Shown here in pieces: positions 32,451 through 40,479 of a DNA stretch of 60,178 nucleotides (positions are counted from its first letter, which is position 1; each line of letters opens with the position of its first letter). A program made the position numbers and the translations under genes. Below the pieces are notes generated by a model. It was given only the letters and a program-made list of their open reading frames with translations, ran no database searches and was not told the origin of the DNA. The stretch is taken from contig NZ_PJII01000026.1 of assembly GCF_002929215.1 (NCBI RefSeq), forward strand, positions 1 through 60,178, given 5' to 3'. This stretch comes from Arthrobacter sp. ZGTC412. Its GTDB lineage: Bacteria; Actinomycetota; Actinomycetes; Actinomycetales; Micrococcaceae.

Positions 32451-34598
32451 CTACCGCCCCTTCAGCGAGTTGAGGGCTACCTCTGCGTGGTGCAGGGCGA
32501 ACTCCAGCCGCTCGCCGGGCTCCGGCAGCGAGAACAGATACCCCTGCAGCGAATCGCACTCCAGTGCGGTCAGGTAGTCAGCCTGCGCGGCCGTCTCCAC
32601 ACCTTCGGCGGTCACCGTCAGCCCCAGGCTGTGGGCCATATTGATCATTGAGCTGAGGATGGGCAGCCGCTCGGCGCCGGTGCGGACCATCGAAACGAAC
32701 GTCTTGTCGATCTTCACCGTGTCCACCGGCAGATCCTGCAGCCGGCCCAGCGAGGAATAGCCGGTGCCGAAGTCATCCAAGGCAACCCGGGCTCCCGCGT
32801 CCCGCAGCGTGCTGAGCTGTTTGATCAGGCTGCAGTCGGCGTCAAAAAATACACTTTCGGTCACCTCCAGCACCAACTGGTATGGGGCCACGCCGCTGGC
32901 TTCGGCGAGGCGGAGAACCATATCCGCGAAATCCGGTTCCAGCAGCTGGACGCCGGAGACGTTCACGGACAGGGACCGGGACGGGTCCTCACTGAGCCAC
33001 GGCGCCAGCTGCACCATGCCAAGGGCCATCACCTCAGCGCCGATCTCACCGATCAGGCCAGTGCGTTCAGCCAGCGGGATAAATACCGACGGCGGGACGC
33101 GCTCGCCGTCCCTGTCCCACCTCGCCAGCGCCTCGAACTTAACAACCTGGCCCATGCGGTGCGAGACAATCGGCTGGAAGTCCACCGTGATCTCGCCCCG
33201 CGATACGGCCAGTTGCAGCCCGCTTTCCATGTCCGTGCGCTGAACCAGGGCCGCCATCATTTCCGGGTGGAACCTCAGGAAGCGGTTCTTCCCGGCGGCC
33301 TTGGCGGCGTACATGGCGATGTCCGCCTGCCGCAGCAGCTCGGAGGCCCCCACATTCTCCTGGCCGAGGGACGCGAGCCCCAGGCTGAGGCTTGGCCGGA
33401 GCACGGTGCCGCTGATGGTCACGGGCACATGCAGGCAGCGGACAATGCAGGCGGCAATCGCATCGGCGTCCGGGCAGGCAGTCAGCAGCACCACGAATTC
33501 ATCACCGCCGAGCCTGGCCACCACATCCGCGGTGGATACGCAGCCCCGCAGCCGGCGTGCCACCTCGATCAGCAGCTCGTCGCCGGCCTGGTGCCCAAGG
33601 ACGTCATTGACTTCCTTGAAATCGTCCAAGTCCAGAAGGAGGACGTCCACCGCTTTCAGCCGCGGCTCTGTGACTGCTTCCGCCAGTCCGTCGTTAAAGA
33701 CGGCCCTGTTGGCCAACCCGGTCAGCGGATCCTGGAAGGCCATGGTGCGCAACTTCTCCGCTTGCGCGGCGAGGTCGAGCATCGCCTGGTGCGCCTGCTC
33801 CTGCGCTTTGCGCCGGGGAGTCACATCCCGGAAACTCCACACCCGGCCAACGATCTTCTCGCCCACCCGTTGGGGGCGCGAATACCGCTCGAACGTACGG
33901 CCGTCCTTAAAGTCCAGCACGTCGTGACTTTCCGCCGCCGGGTTGTCCTCCAACTCGCCGATCCTGCCCATAAACGCAACGGGATCAACCAACTGTGCGA
34001 CGACGAGCCGCATGACGGGTTCCTCGGTGTCGCCTTCCATAAGCTCCGGCGGGATATTCCACATAGTCACGAACTGATCGTTGTACCCGGCCACGTGCCC
34101 CTCGGTGCTCATCACCAGAATTCCGTCGGCCGTGGATTCCAAGGTGGCCGTCAGCAGGGACATCGCTTCGCGCAGGTCGTCGTCCGCCGCCTTCCGGTGT
34201 GAGGTGCCGCGGACGGACAGCAGCAGGGCCGATTGGGTGCCGCCCGGGTTTTCGGGGCCAGAGTCCGGGACCAGTGATGCGGCCACCTCCGCCGAGAACT
34301 CGGTTCCGTTGCCGTGCACCCCGTAAACCTCCTGCGGCTGCGGGTGTCTTCCGGGCTGTGCCAGGAGCAGCCGGAAGAGCCGGTCCACCTCGTCGCGGAA
34401 GCCCTCCGCAAGCAGCGTGCGATGGTTCCGGCCCGTCAGTTCCTCCCGGCTGGCCCCGAAAAGCCTCTCGGCGGCGGCATTGGCCATGATGATGGTGCCG
34501 TCCGCTGCCAGTGCGAGGAGTGCATCGGGGCTGGCGTCCAGCACTGCGCCAAATGCCCACGCCGTAGAACTTTTGCTGTCGCTTTGCGGTTTAGCCAT
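32451..34598 (-). CDS. PAS-PAS-GGDEF-EAL cyclic di-GMP turnover protein
   Basis: A 715-residue cytoplasmic protein. A PAS domain (about 15-135, ALAADGTIIMANAAAERLFG) and a second PAS (about 145-270, STEGHVAGYNDQFVTMWNIP) are followed by a diguanylate cyclase domain (about 280-440) with an intact RLGGDEFVVLL, and a phosphodiesterase domain (about 455-710) with VVKFEALARW, NVSGVQLLEPDF, ALDDFGTGYSSLGRLQDLPVDTVKIDKTFV and TAEGVETAAQADYLTALECDSLQGYLF. Both catalytic motifs look intact, so it could make or break cyclic di-GMP depending on PAS input. GAGGGGGTGTGAC lies before the ATG. It stands alone. Confidence 0.95.
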   Translation of the reverse strand: MAKPQSDSKSSTAWAFGAVLDASPDALLALAADGTIIMANAAAERLFGASREELTGRNHRTLLAEGFRDEVDRLFRLLLAQPGRHPQPQEVYGVHGNGTEFSAEVAASLVPDSGPENPGGTQSALLLSVRGTSHRKAADDDLREAMSLLTATLESTADGILVMSTEGHVAGYNDQFVTMWNIPPELMEGDTEEPVMRLVVAQLVDPVAFMGRIGELEDNPAAESHDVLDFKDGRTFERYSRPQRVGEKIVGRVWSFRDVTPRRKAQEQAHQAMLDLAAQAEKLRTMAFQDPLTGLANRAVFNDGLAEAVTEPRLKAVDVLLLDLDDFKEVNDVLGHQAGDELLIEVARRLRGCVSTADVVARLGGDEFVVLLTACPDADAIAACIVRCLHVPVTISGTVLRPSLSLGLASLGQENVGASELLRQADIAMYAAKAAGKNRFLRFHPEMMAALVQRTDMESGLQLAVSRGEITVDFQPIVSHRMGQVVKFEALARWDRDGERVPPSVFIPLAERTGLIGEIGAEVMALGMVQLAPWLSEDPSRSLSVNVSGVQLLEPDFADMVLRLAEASGVAPYQLVLEVTESVFFDADCSLIKQLSTLRDAGARVALDDFGTGYSSLGRLQDLPVDTVKIDKTFVSMVRTGAERLPILSSMINMAHSLGLTVTAEGVETAAQADYLTALECDSLQGYLFSLPEPGERLEFALHHAEVALNSLKGR

Positions 34599-34714
34599 GT
34601 CACACCCCCTCGCACAGCATAAAGTGCCGATGCAGGAAATTGATGGCTACAGCGGAAGCAGTTTCACCGCAGCGGTGGAAACGCCGGAGACCTGCCGGTG
34701 GGAGGGCAAGCGAA

Positions 34715-34746
34715 GGCGCCGTTCTCCGCATGCGGAGAACGGCGCC
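34715..34746 (-). terminator. terminator after the GlsB-type gene
   Basis: GGCGCCGTTCTCCGCA (34715-34730) followed directly by its exact complement (34731-34746) gives a 32-base perfect palindrome 26 bases after the stop of the GlsB-type gene. The U tract is weak (CTTCGCTT), but the stem is very stable. Confidence 0.75.
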
Positions 34747-34772
34747 TGGCCCTTAGGAAATTTGTGTGGCGG

Positions 34773-35042
34773 CTACGCGCGGCCGTGGCTGCGGTTGGTG
34801 ACGGCGCCGTAAACAAGCAGTACGATAATCGCCCCCAGAATTGCCAGGAGCCAGGTGCGGATATCGAAGAATTCAGCCAGCCCGCCACCGAAAATCAGCG
34901 AGCCGATCCAGCCGCCCAAAATGGCGCCCACAACGCCGAGGACCATGGTGATTACCCAGCCTCCGCCCTGACGGCCCGGCAGGATGGCCTTCGCAATAGC
35001 TCCGGCGATCAGGCCCAAAATGAGAAATCCTAGAATGCCCAT
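34773..35042 (-). CDS. GlsB/YeaQ/YmgE-family stress-response membrane protein
   Basis: An 89-residue protein with three helices (ILGFLILGLIAGAIAKAIL, WVITMVLGVVGAILGGWIGSLIF and LLAILGAIIVLLVYGAV). The GLIAGAIAKAILPGRQGGG segment is the transglycosylase-associated family signature. TTAAGGAGTGACAGC supplies the ribosome site. Homologues are induced by stress, without a known biochemical role. The upstream region holds AAGCA-GTG-TGCTT (35101-35113), shared with the PRC-barrel gene promoter. Confidence 0.92.
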   Translation of the reverse strand: MGILGFLILGLIAGAIAKAILPGRQGGGWVITMVLGVVGAILGGWIGSLIFGGGLAEFFDIRTWLLAILGAIIVLLVYGAVTNRSHGRA

Positions 35043-35100
35043 GCTGTCACTCCTTAATTAGTTAAGTTGTGCCGGGCCCCCATTTCCGGTTCCATAATTC

Positions 35101-35113
35101 AAGCAGTGTGCTT
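35101..35113. promoter_or_regulatory. AAGCA-N3-TGCTT palindrome upstream of the GlsB-type gene
   Basis: AAGCAGTGTGCTT has perfect five-base arms and lies about 60 bases upstream of the GlsB-type start codon. It resembles TAAGCATGCTTA and TAAGCAGGCTTT at 45316-45350 upstream of the PRC-barrel/DUF2382 gene. A shared stress regulator is possible (inference). Confidence 0.4.
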
Positions 35114-35279
35114 ACTACACTTCAAGACCCTGAATATCACGGGATGACTGTCAGTTTGGCCAGCGGGAATACGCGCTATGGCAGGGCCGCGGAGGCAGCG
35201 GCGAAACCCGGGAATCCGTCGAAGTTAACGCCCCTTCGATAGAGTTGAATGTCCCTGTCACCTACCTAGGAGCCCCGGC

Positions 35280-36146
35280 ATGTCCAGCCAGCAGACCGAC
35301 CGGCCACGCGCCATCTTCCTCGATATTGACGGCACCTACGCAGACCACGGAGTGGTTCCGGACGCCCACGTCGAGGCCGTTCGCGCGGTGCGGCGCCAGG
35401 GCCACCTGGTCTTTGTCTGCACCGGCCGGCCGCTCTCCATGGTTCCCGAACACATTCTGGGAGCAGGGTTTGACGGCGTGATTACCGGTGCGGGTGCCCG
35501 GGTGGAGCTGGACGGGGAGGTACTGAAGGACACGCGGTTCAGCCAGGACCTGGCGGCACGCATTGTGGACACGCTGGACGCCCACGACGTTGCGTACATC
35601 CTTGAGGCGCCGGAAGCGCTGCACGGAAGAACCGGTGTGGACGAGCGCCTGCGGCGGGTGCTCACGCCCGTGTTCGCCGGCAGGTCTGGGCACGACGGCG
35701 TTCTCAGCACTGATGTCGATCCGGTAGAGGACATCCTGGGTCCGGTGCAGTACAGCGACGACCTGCGGCACGCGTCCTTCGCGAAGATCTCGTGCTTTGA
35801 CTCCCCGGTTCCGCTGACCCGGCTGATGGCCGGGCTCGGCCCGGACGTGGGGCTCATCCCAAGTTCGCTGTCCGCGCTGGGCGACACCGCGGGGGAGATC
35901 TTCATGGCCGGAACCCACAAAGCGGTGGGCATCCAGGTGGTGGAGAAGCGCCTGGGCCTGAAGCGGGAAGACATCGTGGCCATTGGCGACAGCGCAAATG
36001 ACATCGAGATGCTCGAGTACGCGGGCATCGGCATTGCGGTGGAGGACGGCCACCCCAAGGTGCTGGCGGTGGCCGACAGGTTCACGCCCGGCCCGGCCGG
36101 CAACGGCGTGGCGCTCGCCTTTGCCGGGCTCGGCCTCCTGAACTAA
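35280..36146 (+). CDS. HAD-family hydrolase (Cof/IIB type)
   Basis: A 288-residue phosphatase. Motif I is FLDIDGTY (Asp15, Asp17), motif II is VFVCTGRPLSM, the cap domain is the central IIB type, and motif IV is VAIGDSANDIEML. HKAVGIQVVEKRLGLKREDIVAIGD is the standard link in Cof-like enzymes. It removes phosphate from sugar phosphates or similar metabolites in the cytoplasm. Its TAA overlaps the stop codon of the convergent nucleotide-sugar dehydrogenase by two bases. Confidence 0.9.
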   Translation: MSSQQTDRPRAIFLDIDGTYADHGVVPDAHVEAVRAVRRQGHLVFVCTGRPLSMVPEHILGAGFDGVITGAGARVELDGEVLKDTRFSQDLAARIVDTLDAHDVAYILEAPEALHGRTGVDERLRRVLTPVFAGRSGHDGVLSTDVDPVEDILGPVQYSDDLRHASFAKISCFDSPVPLTRLMAGLGPDVGLIPSSLSALGDTAGEIFMAGTHKAVGIQVVEKRLGLKREDIVAIGDSANDIEMLEYAGIGIAVEDGHPKVLAVADRFTPGPAGNGVALAFAGLGLLN

Positions 36147-37522
36147 CGCTGGGGGACGGAGCTCTCCAAAGCCTGCACCTCGCAGCTTCCTGTTCCAAGG
36201 CCGCGCACAACCCAGCCCGCCGCCTGCCAGGCCACGGCGTCCAGCGCGTTCCGCGCGTCCAGCACCACCCGCCGTCGTACCAGCCCGCCTGTAGCGGCCG
36301 GGGAGAGGCCGCGGTACTCGTCCCATTCGGTGAGGAGCAACACCAGTTCGGCGCCTTCGAGCGCCCGCTCGGTGGAAGCCTCGAACCGGAGGCGCGGGTA
36401 GCGCCGCCAGGCGTGGTTCACCGCCTTGGGATCGGTGACGGTGACGTGCGCGCCTGCAGCGGCGAGCCGGTCGGCAACGTCAAGGGCGGGAGAGTCCCGG
36501 ATGTCGTCCGTGTCCGGCTTGAACGACGCGCCCAGCACTGTCAGCGAGCGCCCGGCCAGGCTGCCGCCGCAGAGCTCCGCGGCAAGGCTGACGGTGCGCT
36601 CGCGCTGGCCCAGGTTCACGGAATCCACCAGCCGCATCCAGTCATCGACTGCGGCGACGCCGAGGGCTGAGGCCTGGGACCGAAAGCTGCGGATGTCCTT
36701 GGGCAGGCAGCCGCCGCCGAACCCGAGCCCGGCATGCAGGTACCGCCCGCCAATCCGCGGGTCCATGCCCATTGCCTCGCTCAGTTCCGCCACGTCCGCG
36801 CCTGACGCGTCGCAGAGTTCCGCCATGGCGTTGATGAAGCTGACTTTGGTGGCCAGGTAGGCGTTCGCCGCTGACTTGATGAGTTCTGCGGTGGCGAAGT
36901 TGCAGACCAGCCGCGGAATCCCGGCCGCGAGCAGCGGCTCGTAGACGGCGTCCAAAGCGGCCGTCACGCCGAGGGCCGCTTCGGTCCGGAGGTTGAACGC
37001 AGCGGCACGTCCGCCGTCCACGCCGTAGACCAGCCGGTCCGGCACCAGGGAATCCTTCACTGCGGTGCCCTGCCGGAGGAACTCGGGGTTCCAGCCCAGC
37101 AGCACGTCCGGCCGTGCGGCCAGCACGCCGCGGAGCATGTCCACGGTGCCCACCGGCACCGTGGATTTTCCGACGACGACGGCGCCTGCCGCCAGGTGCG
37201 GCAGCAGCGCCTCCGCGGCGGAGACCAGGTAGGTGAGGTCGGCCGCGTCGGACGTTTTGTGCTGCGGCGTGCCCACGCACAGGAAGTGCACCTGCGCGCC
37301 CTTGGCGGCAGCCGGCGTCGTGGCGAAAGTGAGCCTGCCGGTGGCCAGCCCGTCCTGCAGCAGTTCGTCCAGCCCGGGTTCGTGGAAGGGTGCCGCGCCG
37401 CGTGCCAGCTGCTCCACCTTGCCGGGGTCGACGTCGATGCCCACCACTGTGTGGCCCATGGAGGCCAGGGTGGCGGCGTGCACAGCGCCAAGGTAGCCGC
37501 AGCCGATCACGGAGACTTTCAT
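36143..37522 (-). CDS. UDP-glucose/GDP-mannose dehydrogenase family protein
   Basis: A 459-residue enzyme starting MKVSVIGCGYLGAVHAATLASMG, with the ATG overlapping the glycosyltransferase stop (ATGA, 37519-37522). The NAD fold is GCGYLG (7-12), KSTVPVGT (119-126) and WNPEFLRQG follow, Lys216 and Asn220 lie in ELIKSAANAYLA, and the catalytic Cys272 is in GFGGGCLPKD. The final domain (SFKPDTDDIRDSPALDVADRLAA) binds the nucleotide sugar. It oxidises a nucleotide sugar, most likely UDP-glucose, to the uronic acid. Coupling to the glycosyltransferase suggests glucuronate-containing glycolipid or polysaccharide synthesis. Confidence 0.92.
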   Translation of the reverse strand: MKVSVIGCGYLGAVHAATLASMGHTVVGIDVDPGKVEQLARGAAPFHEPGLDELLQDGLATGRLTFATTPAAAKGAQVHFLCVGTPQHKTSDAADLTYLVSAAEALLPHLAAGAVVVGKSTVPVGTVDMLRGVLAARPDVLLGWNPEFLRQGTAVKDSLVPDRLVYGVDGGRAAAFNLRTEAALGVTAALDAVYEPLLAAGIPRLVCNFATAELIKSAANAYLATKVSFINAMAELCDASGADVAELSEAMGMDPRIGGRYLHAGLGFGGGCLPKDIRSFRSQASALGVAAVDDWMRLVDSVNLGQRERTVSLAAELCGGSLAGRSLTVLGASFKPDTDDIRDSPALDVADRLAAAGAHVTVTDPKAVNHAWRRYPRLRFEASTERALEGAELVLLLTEWDEYRGLSPAATGGLVRRRVVLDARNALDAVAWQAAGWVVRGLGTGSCEVQALESSVPQR

Positions 37523-38691
37523 GATCCCCACCCGCGCCCTAACCTCGCAGGCTCGGCCAGGGAACCCGGCGGGCGTGGGCCCAGCGCCGTCACCTGTTCG
37601 TAGTGGCGGAGCAGCTGTGCGCAGAGGGCCGACCACGTTTTGTCCTGCACCGACGCATGAGCCGTTGCGGCGAACGCGCGGCGCTTGGCGTCGTCGCCCA
37701 TCAGATCCAGGACGTGGGAGCGCATTCCGGACAGATCCCCGGGTTCGTAGAGCCATCCCGTCCGGGAGTTCTCCACCAGGTCCAGTGGCCCGCCGCGGCC
37801 CGTGGCCACCACCGGCACACCCGACGCCATGGCCTCCTGGATGGTCTGGCAGAACGTTTCGAACTCGCCGGGATGGACGAACAGGTCAAAGGACGCCACC
37901 GCGCGTGCCAGTTCCTCGCCGCCCAGGAACCCGGTGAACACTGCGTCCGGCAAGGCTTCCTCGAGTACCGCCCGCTGGGGTCCGTCGCCCACAATCACCA
38001 GCCTGGTGTTGGGAATTCCGGCCAGGGCGGCCAGGTCCTCCACCTGCTTCTCCACGGCCAGCCTGCCTACGTAGCCGATAATCCGCTCACCGCCGGGGGC
38101 CACTGAAGTCCGCCACCCGTCGTCGCGCTTTTCCGGCGAAAACCTTGCCGTATCCACACCTCTTCGCCACATCTCCACCCTCGGGATGCCGCGGCCGCGC
38201 AACTGGTTCAGCGCGAACGTGGAAGGCACCAGGGTGCGGGTGGCGAGCAGGTGGATGTTCTCCACGCGGTTCCAGGCCCAGTTCTCCAGGAACGGCACGC
38301 CGTACCGTGCCGCGTAGCTCGGAACTTCGGTCTGGTAAATGGCCACGGTGGGGATGCCCAGTTGGTGGGCCGCCTGTGCGGCCCGCCAGCCGAGGACGAA
38401 CGGCGAGGCCAGGTGGACGACGTCCGGTGCGTAGTCGGCAAGGATTCGCTTGACCCGGTACACACCGCCCATCGCCACCCGGACGTTTGTGTAACCGGCC
38501 AGCGGAACAGCAGGCAGCCGGTGGATCTCGGCGCCCCTGACACGGTCCGGAGCTTCCCCGTCCAGCGTGGAGGGCGCGATGACCAGGACCTCGTCGCCCC
38601 GGTCCTCCAGGTGCTCCAGCACACGCAGGATGGAATGCGTTACGCCATTCATCAGTGGCAGGAATGATTCAGCAACAATTGCGATCCTCAC
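37519..38691 (-). CDS. GT4-family glycosyltransferase
   Basis: A 390-residue GT-B enzyme. The GTG at 38691 gives the usual N terminus (VRIAIVAESFLPLMNGVTHSILRVLEHL); a GTG at 38805 would add 38 residues without a ribosome site. The donor domain has IIGYVGRLAVEKQVEDL and the E-x7-E motif in HPGEFETFCQTIQEAMASGVPVVA. Close relatives transfer glucuronate or mannose to diacylglycerol. It is upstream of, and overlaps, the UDP-sugar dehydrogenase gene. The last 20 or so residues (GPRPPGSLAEPARLGRGWGS) are encoded by a copy of a dispersed repeat (37537-37582). Confidence 0.88.
   Translation of the reverse strand: MRIAIVAESFLPLMNGVTHSILRVLEHLEDRGDEVLVIAPSTLDGEAPDRVRGAEIHRLPAVPLAGYTNVRVAMGGVYRVKRILADYAPDVVHLASPFVLGWRAAQAAHQLGIPTVAIYQTEVPSYAARYGVPFLENWAWNRVENIHLLATRTLVPSTFALNQLRGRGIPRVEMWRRGVDTARFSPEKRDDGWRTSVAPGGERIIGYVGRLAVEKQVEDLAALAGIPNTRLVIVGDGPQRAVLEEALPDAVFTGFLGGEELARAVASFDLFVHPGEFETFCQTIQEAMASGVPVVATGRGGPLDLVENSRTGWLYEPGDLSGMRSHVLDLMGDDAKRRAFAATAHASVQDKTWSALCAQLLRHYEQVTALGPRPPGSLAEPARLGRGWGS
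37537..37582. repeat. dispersed 46-bp repeat, copy A (inside the glycosyltransferase 3' end)
   Basis: The core ACCTCGCAGGCTCGG and CAGGGAACCC align with copy B at 52988-53033 over 46 bases with six mismatches (87 percent identity by eye). In copy A the repeat is translated as the C-terminal tail of the glycosyltransferase. In copy B it lies in the spacer after purH. Confidence 0.7.
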
Positions 38692-38831
38692 CCCTCCACG
38701 GTGGGCGCCCGGTGTTGCCGCGCGGGGGACCGGATGTGACGGCGGGGGAAAGGTTTGGGAAACAACAGCACTGCGGCCGGCACTCTTGGAACACGGATCA
38801 ATCACGAATGCTGCGGCAGCGGTGAATTCTA

Positions 38832-38861
38832 TTGACCCTGCTATTTGGACGGCTTTATGAT
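38832..38861 (+). promoter_or_regulatory. sigma70-type promoter of the sugar ABC operon
   Basis: TTGACC (38832-38837), 18 bases, then TATGAT (38856-38861) is the best promoter-like pair in the window. Transcription would start near 38868, giving a leader of about 60 bases before the ATPase ATG at 38929. The operator at 38881-38892 lies just downstream of the expected start. Confidence 0.65.
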
Positions 38862-38880
38862 TCAGAGCACGTGGATGTTG

Positions 38881-38892
38881 TGAAACGATTCA
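38881..38892. promoter_or_regulatory. candidate LacI-family operator
   Basis: TGAAACGATTCA is a near-perfect dyad around a central CG, the hallmark of LacI-family operators (TGAAnCGnTTCA). It lies about 13-25 bases downstream of the predicted transcription start, where a bound repressor would block RNA polymerase. No LacI-type gene is encoded within the window near this operon. Confidence 0.6.
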
Positions 38893-38928
38893 TTAGCGAA
38901 GCATAAACCTCAGAGACGCGGTTCATTT

Positions 38929-40479
38929 ATGCAGCAAGATCGCAGTAATCCTCCCGAGCCCGGACAAGGGATCCAGCAGGGCGGGCCGGTGCTCTCGCTG
39001 ACCGGGGCTGCCAAGACCTTCGGTCCCGTAGTGGCCCTGGCGGACGGTACGGTGGAAATCCGGGCCGGGGAAATCCACGCGCTCGTGGGGGAGAACGGCG
39101 CCGGGAAGTCCACCCTCGTGAAGATCCTCGCGGGGCTTTACCATCCGGACTCGGGGGACTTCAGGCTCAGCGGTGAGCCCGTCCACTTCCGGAGCGTGGC
39201 GGAGAGCAAGGCCGCCGGAATCTCCGTCATCTACCAGGAGCCCACGCTGTTCCCGGACCTCACGGTGGCAGAAAACATTTTCATCGGCCGGCAACCGAAA
39301 GGCCGGTCCCGCCTGATCAGCCGTCCCGAGATGAGGCGGCAGGCCACTGAACTGTTCGAGCGGCTGGGCGTGCCCATTGATCCATCCCGCGTTGCGGAGG
39401 GGCTTTCCATTGCGGACCAGCAGATCATCGAGATCGCCAAGGCCATCTCGCTCGACGCCAAGGTACTGGTCATGGACGAACCCACCGCCGCGCTCAGCGG
39501 GGTGGAAGTGGACAGGCTCTTTGCCGTGGCCCGAGCGTTGCGGGACAAGGGGACTGGAATCCTGTTTATCTCACACCGTTTTGATGAGGTTTTTGATCTC
39601 TGCGACCGGATCACCGTGATGCGGGACGGCCGCTACATCGCAACACACCTGACGGCCGAAGTCACTGTGGAAAAGATCGTCCGCGAAATGGTGGGCCGGG
39701 ACATCGGAACGCTGTTCCCCAAGGCCGAGGCGGAGATCAGCCACACGGTCCTGGAAGTTGACGGGCTCAGCAGGTCGGGGGTTTTCCGGGACATCAGCTT
39801 TGAGGTCCGTGCCGGTGAAATCGTTGCCCTCGCGGGCCTGGTGGGCGCCGGCAGGACCGAGGTGGCCCGCGCAGTATTTGGCATCGACCCCTATGACTCG
39901 GGGCAGATCCGGGTGGAGGGAAAGCCGCTGAAGGCGCGGAACCCCCAGGCCGCCATCGCCGCCGGCCTCGGCTTTGTCCCGGAGGACCGGCGCAAGCAGG
40001 GCCTGGTGATGAACCTGTCGGTGGCACGGAACGTGACGCTCACTTTACGGAACAAGTTTGTGACGGCCGGGCTGATCAACGGCGGCAAGGAACGTGCTGC
40101 CGCGAAGGAGTGGAGCAAGCGCCTGCAGGTCAAGGCAGGCTCCCAGGAGCACGCCGTCTCCACGCTCTCCGGCGGCAACCAGCAAAAGGTGGTGCTGGCC
40201 AAGTGGCTGGCAACAGACCCGAAGCTGCTCATCATCGACGAACCGACGCGCGGCATCGACGTGGGCACCAAGAGCGAGGTGCACCGCCTCATCTCCGACC
40301 TGGCCGGCCGCGGCATCGCCATCCTGATGATTTCCTCCGAGCTTCCGGAGGTCCTGGGGATGGCAGACCGTGTCCTCGTGATGCGCGAGGGCCGGATCAC
40401 CGCCCAGCTGGACAGGGCGGACGCGGACCCCGAATCGGTGATGCACGCGGCAACCTCCCCGACAGGAGTTACGGAATGA
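38929..40479 (+). CDS. sugar ABC transporter ATP-binding protein (RbsA/rhamnose type)
   Basis: A 516-residue tandem ATPase. The first half has Walker A GENGAGKST (54-62), signature LSIADQQIIEIAKA and Walker B VLVMDEPTAAL. The second has the degenerate loop GLVGAGRTE normal for this class, FVPEDRRKQGLVMNLSV, LSGGNQQKVVLAKWL and LLIIDEPTRGIDVG. It powers a CUT2-class importer with the next two permeases and the binding protein. It heads the operon behind the promoter at 38832-38861; its stop overlaps the next start. Confidence 0.94.
   Translation: MQQDRSNPPEPGQGIQQGGPVLSLTGAAKTFGPVVALADGTVEIRAGEIHALVGENGAGKSTLVKILAGLYHPDSGDFRLSGEPVHFRSVAESKAAGISVIYQEPTLFPDLTVAENIFIGRQPKGRSRLISRPEMRRQATELFERLGVPIDPSRVAEGLSIADQQIIEIAKAISLDAKVLVMDEPTAALSGVEVDRLFAVARALRDKGTGILFISHRFDEVFDLCDRITVMRDGRYIATHLTAEVTVEKIVREMVGRDIGTLFPKAEAEISHTVLEVDGLSRSGVFRDISFEVRAGEIVALAGLVGAGRTEVARAVFGIDPYDSGQIRVEGKPLKARNPQAAIAAGLGFVPEDRRKQGLVMNLSVARNVTLTLRNKFVTAGLINGGKERAAAKEWSKRLQVKAGSQEHAVSTLSGGNQQKVVLAKWLATDPKLLIIDEPTRGIDVGTKSEVHRLISDLAGRGIAILMISSELPEVLGMADRVLVMREGRITAQLDRADADPESVMHAATSPTGVTE

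Noticed and set aside
34715-34746. The 32-base palindrome as a mobile element end or recombination site
   Set aside because: There is only one copy in the window, no integrase is nearby, and its position right after a stop codon fits a terminator.
36143-36146. Overlap of convergent stop codons (HAD and nucleotide-sugar dehydrogenase genes) as a regulatory feature
   Set aside because: Tight convergent ends are common in compact genomes, and nothing else marks the site.
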